Shown in pieces: positions 45,040 to 56,109 of a stretch of 64,000 bases of DNA. Where the stretch lies: the NCBI RefSeq assembly GCF_905115235.1, contig NC_051850.1:162688615-162752614 (forward strand), given 5' to 3'. The notes under the pieces were generated by a model that was not told the origin of the DNA, ran no database searches, and saw nothing but the letters and a program-made list of their open reading frames with translations. The DNA is from Hermetia illucens. Lineage: Eukaryota > Arthropoda > Insecta > Diptera > Stratiomyidae. Made by a program: the position numbers and the translations under genes. Within the stretch, counting starts at the first letter, position 1; every line of letters begins with the position of its first letter.

Positions 45040-48000
45040 GGCCGAAAAAAATGACAAGAAGAAATCAAACATCACCCAGGCCAACACAAGTAACATCCCC
45101 TCAAAATCCAAAGGGCGGTAAGCTTGAAAAGAGGGGTAGAGAGGGCGCGAACGATTCTTTCGGATCCTCACAGGACGCGAAAAGGTAAAAAGGCCTCTTA
45201 CCGGCGGGCGCCGGCTTCAATCGACCCAAGGGAGGTAAAGCCTCAAAAGGAACCAAGGAAGCATTGACTAAGTTTGGCGGGAAGAAAAATGCGCCACATA
45301 AAACATTATTACGGCCCAAATTAATTACCATCTCCAAACAAGGTGATATGACTTACGCCGATATCCTCAGGAAGGTCAAATCCGATCCTGAGCTGATGGA
45401 CCTTGGAGAAAACGTCAGCCGAATCAGATGGTCCCAAAAAGGAGATTTGGTGCTGGATCTGAAGAAGTCTCCGAGCAAATCGGTAGGAGAAGAAGCACAA
45501 GTACGGGCCAGAAAGTAGGAGATCTCTGTACATTGTAAGGACAATGATGAAATCACGATCAAAGAAAATATCCGCGACGCTTTAGAAAAGCAGTTCAGAT
45601 CACTTGGCTTGCAAGATTCCGCAATCAGGGGACTGAGGAAGCCACACGTAGGCACGCAAACGGCAACTATAACCTTACCAGCTGAAGCAGCGTTCCAACT
45701 GCTGGCGGCTGGTAAAGTAAAAATAGGTTGGGTCGTTTGCCGACTCAGGGAGCAGGTGTTCCTCAAGCGCTGCTTTAGATGTCTGGAATTTGGCTATATA
45801 GCGGTGAAATGCACCGGTGACTATGTCAGGAAAAAGAATTGCAGAAAATGTGGGGGAGAAGGTCATATGTTCAGGGAGTACAAGGCTCAGCCTGAATGTA
45901 TGCTTTACAAGGAGAAAAAGGGCGTCAACTGTCGGCACGTTGCAGGCAGCAGCAAATGCCCAGTGTTTAGGAGAGCCTTGACCGCAGACCATCTATGAGA
46001 AGGGAATCGAAGTTGCCATAATCAGCGAGCCTTATTGCAATTATAAAAGCGGTGCCCGGACTGCAGATGTAATTGGCAACGCGGTAATATGGGCGTGTGG
46101 AAATCAAGCCGTTCAAGAAGTGATGAAGTTTCCAGAAGTTGGATTCTTCAGGGCAAAAATAGCTGGTATCTGTATATAGTTGCTATGCTGCACTAAGCGA
46201 GACGATAGCAGAATTCGAAGGAATGCTAGGCATGCTAGTCTCGGATGAAAGTCCTCGGGGGGTTTAACGTGAGTACCTGCCGTGAAGGCATAATCCCACG
46301 GTCCTCTTCGGACACGGATGGGACCACAATCAGAGCCCCGCCATGCAAGCACACTGGTCCTGGTTTATACTAAGTGCAGGCTCAGCATTCATACCAGTGA
46401 ATGCGAGGCTTATCTAACACGTCTGCCGGAACTTAGGGGTACAGCACCCGAGTTGTACAGCGCAACACCACGCATGAGCTCCGAGGAGCTCTACCCGCGA
46501 TGTAGGCATAACCACAACCACCATGAAACTCCCACTAGAGGCCAACCGCAAATAACCGGGCCGAGAACACATCCTCCAGGAATTCTACTGGAGCATATGC
46601 TCTCAGAGGGCCATCCCGGTTCCTATGGTACCAGATAACCTTCGGTGAGGCTTCGTGGCAGAGCCACTTCAGATGAGTTCCTTGCAGACTCGGGTCTGAT
46701 CGCCCTCCTCGAGTACGTGGGGCTAGTCTCGGATGCAAGAAATCGAAACCCCAAGATCATAGCGGGTGATTTCAACGCATGGGCCGTGGATTGGGGCATT
46801 CGCGCTACGGACACCAGGGGCCGTATCGTGCTCGAGGCTTCCGCGGAACTAGACTTTGACTAAGCTAGAAGGGTCTGTCAACGATCTATAGGAAGACTGG
46901 ACTTTGACGAAAAACGGGAAGGAGTTTTCTCCGACGAGTGGAAGAGGCAAAAACTAGTTTTGCTCCCGAAGCCGAGTAAGCACCCAGGAAACCCATCATC
47001 ATACCGACCGATTTGCTTCATCGACGCGGTAGGCAAGATGCTCGAAAGGGTCATCTACAAAGGACAACAATTTGGATTTCGACAAGCCCACTAAACGATC
47101 GACGCCGTAGACGTTGTTTTGAAGTTGGCTAGAGACGCGATGTCGTCTAAAAAATGCTGTGCCGTGGTGATGTTGGACATCAAAAATGCGTTCAATTCCG
47201 CAAGTTGGGAGTGGATAAAAAGCTCATTGGCTAAAACGGGGATCCTTAGTTATTTGACAAAGCTCCTCGACTTTGGTACGACACGGATGAGGAATTCAAG
47301 CAGTACACCATCACCGCAGGAGTACCACAGGGCTTGGTGTTGGGTCCTCTCCTGTGGAACGTGATGTATAATGGGGTCCTTGTCCTTCCCGTTCCAAAGG
47401 CGGCCACGATAATCGGTTTCTCAGATGATCTAGCTGTAGTTGGCGTTGCGAAACAACCTGAAGACGTTGAAGTGTACGCTAACGAAACCATTAGCGGTAT
47501 AAAAGTGTGGCTGGAGATGGTTCAGCTTGCGGTCTTGATTACCAATCGTAGGAAGGAAAATACGGTTAATATTCGTGTTGGTGGTCACATCACCACTTCG
47601 AAACCGATTATCAAATACCTAGGGGTGATGATTGACGCTAAAATCAATTTCAAGGGACACCTGGACTATGCCTGTGAGAAAGCGACAAATACCAGCGTAT
47701 CATTTGATGGCTAACATTGGACGCCCAAGATACAGTCGCAGATTACTTGTAACTGGAGTGGTTTGCTCCACACTATTATACGCGGCACCAGTTTGGGAGG
47801 AAGCACTAGCGTGTGAGAGTAATTGAAGAAGGGTAAATATGACTTACGCTTAGTGGCGCTAAGGGTGTGCAGCGCCTTCAGAACAATATCAGCGACGCAG
47901 CGTGTGTTATTGCGGGACGTTCTTATAAGTGAGGCACGCTGCCTTTACGAGAAAAGGAAAATAAATTGTCCTGAAAAGGATGCAGAATACGCTGGAGAAG

Positions 48001-48390
48001 TGGCAGCAACGGTGGGATGACTCGCAGAGGGGTCGCTGGACCCACATTTTGATTCCCCGTATTGTGAGGAGTGGATGCAGCGACGACACGGCGAGATTAA
48101 CTACCATCTGACGCAATTCCTGTCAGGACATTGTGGTTACAGGAAGTATCTGCACCAATTCAGGCTAAATGATTTTCCCTTTTGTCCTGAATGTGGTTGC
48201 ACACACACATTATTTAAAATATACTTGAAACCGGAATGCGTTTTTATAAAAATAAGATTGGGATACAATTTCACTATTTGAAGATATGTCCAATTCCGAA
48301 TCTTCCAATCCCGATTAACCCTTACAGCTGGCACATTTCACGCTCCCACGCCTGTCGACTTATCCACTTTTTTCTCACATGTGAAGATTG
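45040..48390 (+). mobile_element. R1-like LINE: ORF1 with zinc knuckles, endonuclease, RT
   Basis: Plus strand, about 3.35 kb. ORF1: basic N-terminus (from about 45040), DLGENVSRIRWSQKGDLVLDL (45400-45462), then three zinc knuckles starting CFRCLEFG, CRKCGGEGH and a more decayed CMLYKEKKGVNCRHVAGSSKC (45770-45962). Endonuclease: AIISEPYCNYKSGARTADVIGNAVIW (46016-46092) and KIIAGDFNAWAVDWGIRATDTRGRI (46756-46830). RT: KLVLLPKPSKHPGNPSSYRPICFIDAVGKMLE (46952-47047), VVMLDIKNAFNSASW, GVPQGLVLGPLLWNVMYNGV (47323-47380), FSDDLAVVG, KYLGVMIDAKINFKGHLDYA. The C-terminal part is DFPFCPECGCTH (48170-48205). The catalytic box reads FSDD, with S where A is usual. A foreign 390 bp block interrupts the endonuclease. 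It is inactive. Confidence 0.87.
46255..46645. repeat. Unidentified insertion in R1-like endonuclease
   Basis: The endonuclease reads well up to about 46250 (ETIAEFEGMLGMLVSDES) and again from about 46665. The roughly 390 bp between match no expected endonuclease sequence. The block is GC-richer than most spacers and has a 106-codon frame (46318-46638) without motifs. It may be a short mobile element or a segment from another retroelement. Borders are approximate. Confidence 0.4.
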
Positions 48391-48394
48391 CGTA

Positions 48395-48775
48395 ATCCCA
48401 TAAAAACAGAAGAGATTCAAAGCTAATTTAAAGGCCCAACTGCAACCCACCCAATGAATTAAAATGCTGAGTTGAACGCGCAGGAGAAGTTCCAATCTTC
48501 TGCAAACTGATGACTTCGGTCAACATCCCTATTAAGACCGCGTGTGTTATTACCTCGATTCGATCAGTTTACGTAACGAACCAGGCGGACGACATGTGCG
48601 AAGAATATTAAACTGTGGGAAAATCTTCCTCCATGTAAGTTGAGTCTAAAAAAATCTGCATTGATTACAATTTGAAGGTAATACGCCCACAACTTAAGAT
48701 AGTTCAGCGAACCTGAAAATACCCCATGTCCTGGGTGGATTCAATGAAAACGCATGTAATTTCTTAGAAAAAAAA
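48395..48775. other. Unassigned spacer
   Basis: Nothing recognised between the R1-like LINE and the 3' end of cuticle gene 5. Confidence 0.4.
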
Positions 48776-48823
48776 ATATTTAATTATAGATTTGTCATGA
48801 CTAGCGGGTTTGTAACATTAAAT

Positions 48824-49221
48824 TTAGGCACGTGGCAAATGGGCACCTTCTGGTTGGAAACCGTTCTCATCAGCTACGAAGTTGAGGGTGTATTGTTGGC
48901 CATCGGCAGCAACCCAGCTGATGGTTCCACGGACGGCAAGAGCTTCGTTTTCAGTTCCAACGTTCTTAAGTTGAGCTTGTTCTTGGCGGGAGGTTCCATC
49001 GCTGGTTTCGAAACTGCGGATTGAAAATGATAATTAAGATTGGTCCACAATTGCATGGTACATTACAGCCTCCCCCGGGCATGTGCTACTTACGCGAAGT
49101 TGTATCCATCAGTTCCAATATTGTCACTTTCGTAACGGAGGATTTGGGCGTTCTTGGGGTCATCAACTGGAGCAGCCAAGGCGGCGGCCAAGAGAGCGGC
49201 AAAAACGATAGCGAATTTCAT
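48824..49221 (-). CDS. RR-1 larval cuticle protein 5 (Lcp65A-like)
   Basis: Two exons, complement(49094..49221, 48824..49013), 105 residues. The 80 bp intron (GTAAGT...CCGCAG) is phase 2 at YNF(A)FETSDG. The signal peptide is MKFAIVFAALLAAALA; the mature part opens APVDDPKNAQILRYESDNIG. The RR-1 domain has FETSDGTSRQEQAQLKNVGTENEALAVRG, SWVAADGQQYTLNF and VADENGFQPEGAHLPRA. The first aromatic position is F instead of Y, a conservative change shared with protein 6. It is a secreted chitin-binding cuticle component by family. It is the closest relative of protein 4. The poly(A) signal is ATTAAA at 48784-48779, about 40 nt after the stop. It is intact. Confidence 0.96.
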
Positions 49222-49264
49222 TTTGATGGGATTTTTTGCTGATTTCTTGCTGTGAAGAAGCTAA

Positions 49265-49300
49265 ACTGACTCCATTTGCGTATGGGCGAGCGCTTTTATA
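49265..49300 (-). promoter_or_regulatory. Core promoter of cuticle gene 5 (TATA + initiator)
   Basis: TATAAAA at 49300-49294 and the arthropod initiator TCAGT at 49269-49265, about 31 bp apart, on the minus strand. The 5' UTR would be about 46 nt. Confidence 0.85.
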
Positions 49301-49304
49301 CTGT

Positions 49305-50790
49305 GACAAAATGTACGTTAAATCCACGGCGACGCGCCACCGCGGTCATAAGATTTTCGGTGGGCCTTTAGTGGTTAACCAGCTTTTTCCATTTTTTTTC
49401 CCATATGCTGGAATTCCTTCGGTGAATGATGATTTAATCCACAGAATCTTACGGCTAAAGAAAAAAAAAATATTCCAACTCGTGTAAGGGCAACATGAAA
49501 ACCAGTCCCACCCTGACCAATGGAACAACTATTAAATTGATTGTGGAAATGTACATTGAGTCATTTTTCTGCCGGAGTAACTTTCATGTTACCAGCAGTC
49601 TTCCATGCGAAAATAGGGTACATATATTCATGGTTACATTTCAGAATCAGCCACAACAGTTTAGATTATACAAAGTAATTTGGAGAAGAAAGTTTTCCTA
49701 TTCGTAAAGTATACTCGCACGGTGTAAGTGAATTTATCAGTTGCGATCCGCTGTAAACCAGTTTGAGAAAATAATATCTTAATTCATTAGAAATGGATAA
49801 TTACAATCCAATAATTGACGAAGAAGTAATAACTCTTTGATTTCGATTAATTCAAGGAGAATTTGTTGAACTCAAGTCTAAGACCATTGGATTTGGTCAC
49901 CAAGCTCTCAGGACCCATTTTATTAAATTATTAATTATTAAATTTAATAATCTATTTTCCGCGAAAAATAAAGTAATACTCATTGAAATTGTATTTTTTG
50001 TTTCTAGTTTTTCAGTTGGATTGATATAGCACGAATATAACATTGGGATTTGGAATTTGACCTTAAGAAGAGGTTACAACTACAGGACAACTTTCAAGTT
50101 TGGGATAAGGATGGGAAAAATACTCTGATTTCAGTAGAACCGGGTAAGAGTAGTCATTAATGTTCTCCATGACCAAGCTTCAGAATGGCATACTATATGC
50201 AGAATATCATGTGGAATCATGGGTACCATCAAAATTTGGGTCAAGGTTTAACATGAATACTGAGCGTTAAATTCCGTACTAGTAAAAAAAGAGTCCTGCG
50301 CCTTTAGAATGCTGATAAAGTAAAATGAAATGAATTGAATGAAAAGTTGAGTTAATATTTAGTTTTATCACGGATCTGGGTAAATCACGCTCGGCAGTTT
50401 GAAAATACCTATACAAAAAAATGATGCCTGTGACAATTTATCGTTTCTATCGCTGCAACGGTCGCCTTACATCTTGGCTAAAGTGTAAAAATTTCGTCAC
50501 CGTTCAAGTTCACATAGTCAGAATTTGGCATTTGGTCAACTTGATGACAATGGGTAAGCTTAGTCTTCATTGAAACTGTACACCTCATTTTACGTGTTAT
50601 GTAATATTTAAATCTAATTCAATTCCAGTGAATTCTTTTCAACAAATCTTACTAAATGGCTATACGGTTCCTGAATAAAAATTTTGATTGAAGTTTGCAC
50701 GAAATGGTCCAGGAATAGTTCAAGGATCATTCGACGCATTTGGGCCTAATATAATAACCTAGAACCTGATGTCTGTATCATCTACAGTTT
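49305..50790. other. Unassigned spacer upstream of cuticle gene 5
   Basis: AT-rich, with short motif-free open frames only. A TTAAATTATTAATTATTAAAT-type AT stretch lies around 49923-49948. It may hold upstream regulatory DNA. Confidence 0.4.
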
Positions 50791-50794
50791 CGCG

Positions 50795-50960
50795 AACTTA
50801 CTTACCGCGCATGACCCATTCGTCGGCCATCCGAGGATATTGGATTCTACTGAATTATGCAGCTACAAGTTTCGAATGCGGGACCTTTTCACTGCCACTT
50901 TTGCCTTCTGATCAATGCGTTTACAGATGTCTGGCCGTATGCCGATGTAGTACCTAGATT
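50795..50960 (-). mobile_element. LINE-B 3' region, orphan fragment
   Basis: Matches 56265-56400: ACCCATTCGTCGG, then a CAGATGTCTGGCC/ACAGACATCTGGTCC word after a TCTGATCAA/TCTAATCAA stretch. It is probably a piece of LINE-B 3' untranslated sequence. Confidence 0.5.
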
Positions 50961-50964
50961 AATA

Positions 50965-51685
50965 GATCACAGATGAAAGTTAATGACAGCATAGAAACTT
51001 TGCTTGTTCGCATTCAGTACCATATAGAAGTTAATGTGGAAAGGATTCAATGCTATACTGATACGGAGATCTGTACTTCCGATTTTGGGAAGAATAACGA
51101 AGGCGGATTTAGTGCTGCCATTGAGTCGCGTAACATTGAATTAGATATGATAATTGGTAGAATTAACACTTCTCAGAATATAAACAACCCGATTTTCTGC
51201 CCAGATAAAAAGGAAGTGATCCGCCAGACTGAAAACCTTGGTACTATTGGTGTTTATCTTCGATCCGTCTCTTCTTACCTTCTACTTCAAATCCAGATCC
51301 ATTTGAATATTTTGTCTGTCACTGTGCAACTTATGAGTGCACCTGTAAAAAGAATAAAGGTGAGAAACTAATTTATTTAACTCTCATTTACAAATCCGCA
51401 ATCCACTGAAAACCGAAACAACGAACTAGAACAGGCCGGGTAAAAATTGAAGAAACAAATAACTAAGGCTGCTCAGTTGTCAGCTTCACGCACGCATGCT
51501 TCTAATCCTTAAACAATAGCACACTGTATATTGCCCTCGGACACCACTTTGTCGTCATATTATACTAAGGGTGTCCAAAACACATGGAGATGGAAGCAAC
51601 GGTTTTTAACTCTCCAAATAGTAAGTCCACTCGCGACTTTGAGAAATTAGGTCGTGATCGAGGCACGGATTTTGGAGTCCCTACC
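50965..51685. other. Unassigned spacer with a motif-free frame
   Basis: Includes a 132-codon open frame at 50973-51371 (+). Its N-terminal part (SIETLLVRIQYHIEVNVERIQCYTD) has no recognised domain. No paralogue or splice context was seen, so no gene is called. Confidence 0.35.
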
Positions 51686-51689
51686 AGAT

Positions 51690-52475
51690 TTATGTTCTTC
51701 TAGGGAGAAATCTGTGAAGGACATGCTGTCCACTTCAATGTGAACCTGACTGCAGCCGGTATGTTAGAAGCGCCCATAGGGGGTGGCAACATGGGTAATC
51801 CGCTATCACCATTTATCAGCGACATATTTATGGAGCGAATAGATAAACGTATAGAACCACTTGGTATTTGACCAAGATTCTGAGCCAGATATGTTGACGA
51901 AATTTTTGCAATTGGGAAACGAAGCCAGCTTGAAATCGTACTCAACAAATTGAATACGGTCCACAAGAGTATTACATTCACCATGGAAGTCGAATACAAC
52001 CGTCAACTACCCTTCTTGGACTTACTCATCATCAACAACAGAAGAAAAATCGGATCCGACATTTACCGAAAACCAACATCCACGCCCAGAACGCACGATT
52101 AGAAAGCGTCAAGGACTCCAAGGTAGATAGCGAGAAAAGCGGAATCTACGAGATAACCTGCACCGATTGTGAAACATCATAACATATATAGGCAAACTAG
52201 AAGAGTAACAGCAACGAGGTTCAACGAACATATAAGGGAAGCAAATCTGGCTTAACCAAAAAGCAGACCAACACATGCCCTCAAATCATTGGTAGCCGGA
52301 CACATCACCGAGGAGAAACACAATAACGGGGGATAACCTAAGGATAATTAAGAAGGTTAATGACTTACGCAAATTGGACGCATTAGACAGTTTCATCATC
52401 CACAAGATACGGGAGGAAAAAGAATTAACAGTGATTAAGGAAAGGTTAACAGTTGGCTTTTTGCATTAATTAGGT
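51690..52475 (+). mobile_element. Penelope-like element fragment with GIY-YIG domain
   Basis: Plus strand. RT palm: GGGNMGNPLSPFISDIFMERIDKRIEPL (51780-51863), RYVDEIFAIGKRSQLEIVLNKLN (51888-51956), then SITFTMEVEYNRQLPFLDLLI (51970-52030) and IYRKPTSTPRT. These are Penelope-type RT blocks. Downstream comes KSGIYEITCTDC (52138-52173) and RRVTATRFNEHIREANLA (52200-52252), the start and middle of a GIY-YIG endonuclease. Near 52358 a tail VNDLRKLDALDSFIIHKIREEK matches the usual element end. The N-terminal part is missing, and stops interrupt the reading, so it is inactive. Confidence 0.88.
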
Positions 52476-52479
52476 AATA

Positions 52480-52975
52480 AAATTAACTAGCAATTAAGGT
52501 CTGGATTTACGTATTTAAGGACAAGCTAGACCATAAGCAGTTTAGACAAAAACTCACTGAGGAGGAGGACAACTGGTCCTCGAAATACTGGTATATGAGG
52601 AATGAAAAACACACTATTCGGCATTAAACAAATTGTCTTTTTTTCCATTAGTGGCGTTCTTGTTTAGTTCTTCCATAAAACGGGGACAGGAGGAAACTTC
52701 AGCTGCGAAGAAGAGGGGACTACAGGCTAAATATTTCCTGTTAGAACCTTCTCTTCCATCTCTATGTGTAAATGTGGAAGAAAGGGAAGCTGGTGATATG
52801 AACCCATCTACTAGCAATAAGGCTGGCAAAGTTGTAAGACTGTCTTTTTATCTTTCTAGTACAAGAGCCATGGATTCGATTAAGCAAAATCCCTAGTATT
52901 GGATCACTAATGGATGCCAGAATCTTCTTTGATGAGAGATCTTCAAGACAGAGACCCTGCATCCTGATGTCATGA
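52480..52975. other. Unassigned spacer
   Basis: Overlapping 71-87-codon frames on both strands at 52614-52962 without motifs. It includes a few words after the Penelope-like end and before the LOA-like LINE. Confidence 0.35.
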
Positions 52976-52979
52976 TGAC

Positions 52980-55690
52980 ACAGTTTTGTTACCAGGACTT
53001 AGTTGCGGTTATGTTAATGGCAAGAAAAGAAACGACATAGTTGCCTCTGCTTAATTACCCGATGTTTCTATATGTCCTTCGCCGAATCTGGTTGTGTATG
53101 TAAAATCAAGGGGCCTTGGACTCTTAATAAGTTGTGATGCAAACACTCAGTATATTTTTTGAGGCAATAGTAAACGCCTTCCTAGAAGAGAGCTGGTGGG
53201 GCCAACAAGAAGTGAATTGATTGACTTCAAAAATGTTGGAGTTGATTAAAGACCGGCGAGTGCGAGAAGAAGTTTCATTGGCAGATCACCATTATTTAGA
53301 ATTTACTTTGACTATTCCAGGCGAACAGAATGTAATACAAAGGCAGAATTCTAGGAAACCAGATTGGCCGAAATTCAATGAACTTTTTGGCAACAAAGTG
53401 TAGATCTCTAGGTGTCTGAAGATCTGGCGATAAAAATCAACGGGAAACTCTGAATCTCAAATTTTTGGAGTGCTTTGAAGAAGCTTGTCCTATTTCCCGG
53501 GCAAAACCGATGAAACAACAAACATGTGGAATTAAGAGATACAATAACTTGGAAAATCAATCAGACGACGTTTGAATGGTGCTTAAACTTCTAGAACTCA
53601 CAGAGTAAATATAAGAGGCTCATAAAACTTTTGAAACGAGACTTCTTTAGAGCGTACTGTGAGGAACTGGAAAGCCAAAAAGAGACTTCAAAGCAGACGT
53701 GAAGAGTTCGCCCTACTTGGACTCTCTAATAAAACCGTATGGAATTTTCATGAGCTCCAGAGATAACTTTGTACAGACTCTCTTGGAACTATCCCATCCG
53801 GGAGAACAGGGTGTCCATCTTTTGGCAGAAAGCTAAGGTAGTTTTCCTACCTAGGTTTGGGAACGATGACTATTCAAATTCAAAGAACTTCTGAAAAATA
53901 AGCTTAACATAATTTTCACTGAAATGTCAGCAGAGGCTGGTTACGCTTCGCGTTTGCAAGAAGACGCTAAAATCGCACCCACTAAATAAAAACGAATATG
54001 TTGACTGACGTGGAATTTCTGTGAGTCGGTTTTTCACTCTTAGATGTCAAATATAGAGGACGCACTCAATGGGGGTGTTCCAGGTCATTGAAGGGGGCCT
54101 TTGACTTTGCACTCTTCCAAAAACTTTATGATCGTGGTGTCGATGTCATTTTAATTAAATGAATCTGTACTAGGTGTTATTCTCTAGCTAACAATTGAAG
54201 CAACGAAAGGCTGTCCTCAAAAAAGGGTGCTATCGCGCTCCAGTAGAGTATATTGGTCGTCTGAACTGCTGTTAATCGAGTGAACTGCGAAATCTGCGCT
54301 AAATTGATCGAGGTCGAGACTTCGGAACGATGTGTAGAAATTCACAACGTACCGTTGATTTGATTCGTAATCAGTGCCTCAGAAATGGGCTTTCAGAAAA
54401 TCCAAATAAAATCACAATGATATTATTTCCAAAAAGGAGGAAACTGAATGGTCTTTGCATACCAAAGATGAAGGTACAACCCTTCAGCTCTCTGAAAAAA
54501 TGAAATATCTGGGAGTCATTTTAGATAAGAAGCTTCTTTTTAAGAAACATGTACAGGTATAGATGAAAAATTGTTCATAACCTATGGACTGTACAGGCGG
54601 ACCTTTACCTTGACATGGGTACTAAGGCCTCAGGTAGTAATGTAGCAGTAATGTTGCTATCCTGTTCGCTTTTGCATATTTGCTATGGTGGGTTAAAGTC
54701 AAAAAACAGAGTTTCCACTTGGCCTCAACGTAAAAAACTGTATACCTGGGTACTACCGCGGCCTTGAGCACGCCATCTGGTGCAACTTTAAATCCATTAT
54801 TACTCAACACTGCTATGAGAACAGCTCATAGACTAATTCGATTAGATCGATGGAGCAATAACAGAGTGAGAGGACAGAGTATTGGAAAAGTTACTGGGAA
54901 AACTGATTTCAGTTGTGGTAATGCCTTTTGATTCTTTGAGCTCCACACATCTGTTTGGTAAAAGATATAAAGTTATCCAGAAACGTTGAAAAAACTGGGA
55001 CAAACCCGAGGAATCAAAAGGAGGTTGAATTTTCCCATGCCTGGACAGGAGCTACAAACGAAATGTAAGTTACATTGGCATTTGGTGTGGTCCGGATAGT
55101 CCAGTGGTTAGAGCACTACGGCTGACGTACGGAAGGTCACGGTTCAAATCTCACTGGTGGCTGTAGGGTTTGTATCATGACTTGACGACGAATACCAATC
55201 GACTCAGCTGTGAATGGCTACCTGATTCAAATTAGGGTTAATAATCACGCGCGAGGGCAATGCAGACCACATTGCTTTCTACTATACTATAAAAACCGTT
55301 CCGGTTTTGAATGAAGTGCTCTAACACACTTCAAGGTCCTGATCTAATTGGGTTGTTGCGCCAATGATTATTATTATTGCCAAATGTTGTTATCAAAAAT
55401 TGGGAGCAGGCTTCTCACAATGACAGATGGCAGAGCCTTGATGCTGTTAGACACATCAAACTATTACCGTCAGAACCAAATAATCATACAGCAAAATTTA
55501 TCCTGTCTTTTCGGCAGCAGACAGGAAGAATTTTGAGAGGTATTGTGGCCATTCTGACTGACTATAATTCATTAGCTGTACATATGTTTTGAACAGAGAT
55601 TCTTTAAGATAATACGTGTCCTGTAATAAAGAAGCGGGATCCACGAACCACTTTCTATATGAATGCCTCACCTATGGACGCATCAGAAAT
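52980..55690 (+). mobile_element. LOA-like LINE, dead, interrupted by a SINE
   Basis: Plus strand. Endonuclease end: LGLLISCDANTQYIFWGNSKRL (about 53110-53178), then EVSLADHHYLEFTLTIPG and SRKPDWPKFNELF (53263-53395). RT: NIEDALNGG (near 54045), ATKGCPQK (near 54200), then NGLSENPNKITMILFPKRRKLNGL (about 54387-54458) and EKMKYLGVILDKKLLF-like text (54495-54545). Later C-terminal and RNase H-region pieces lie on both sides of the SINE at 55085-55379, including DRWQSLDAVRHIKLLPSEPNNHTAKFIL (55421-55504) and HFLYECLTYGRIRNQIL (55650-55700). Many frame changes make it inactive. Confidence 0.75.
55085..55379 (+). mobile_element. tRNA-headed SINE copy 4, nested in LOA-like LINE
   Basis: Plus strand. 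Box A TAGTCCAGTGGTTAGAGCA (55097-55115) and box B GGTTCAAATCT (55141-55151), followed by CTCACTGGTGG. The body matches the other copies (GTATCATGACTTGACG, ATTGGGTTGTTGCGCC, GAATGAAGTGCTCTAACACACTT). The tail is ATTATTATTATT. The 3' end GGGTTGTTGCGCC is the best match to the LINE-A 3' end. Confidence 0.9.
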
Positions 55691-55694
55691 CAGA

Positions 55695-56105
55695 TTTTAG
55701 CTGTTGACGTGCTCCAGTTGTAGAGGGTAGCATCATATCTACTAGCGAAAATCTTGCGATACGTCAACAAATCCGAAATGTGCCCTTCAACAGGAGATCG
55801 AGTAGAATGGACCACTAGGGTCTGAGTGTCTAGAGTTGTTGTCCTCCCCCCCCTCATACATACACACACTGTAAAAAATATTACCAGTGAGCCAAGTACA
55901 ATGTATGTTAAGGTGGGAATTGGCGCAGCATGGATCTCCAAGCATACGAAACAACTAGCGAAAGTAAGTCACTCTCTTCATGAAGTCTTCAAAAATCAAC
56001 GAGAAAATTAGCTACAAAGCTACGTACGAAGCTTAGTGAGTACCATATTAATTGACTGTACAAGGTGAAAAGCTACTTAGAAGATGAAGAAACCTGTTCA
56101 ATGTG
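55695..56105. other. Unassigned spacer
   Basis: The first part may still be decayed LINE 3' sequence. The rest shows no motif. Confidence 0.35.
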
Positions 56106-56109
56106 AATC

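Noticed and set aside
45609-45998. Zinc-knuckle protein as a host nucleic-acid-binding gene
   Set aside because: The CCHC series is the C-terminus of an R1-like ORF1 and is followed by the element's endonuclease.
50973-51371. 132-codon open frame as a gene
   Set aside because: No recognisable motif and no gene context; chance length in AT-rich DNA is plausible.
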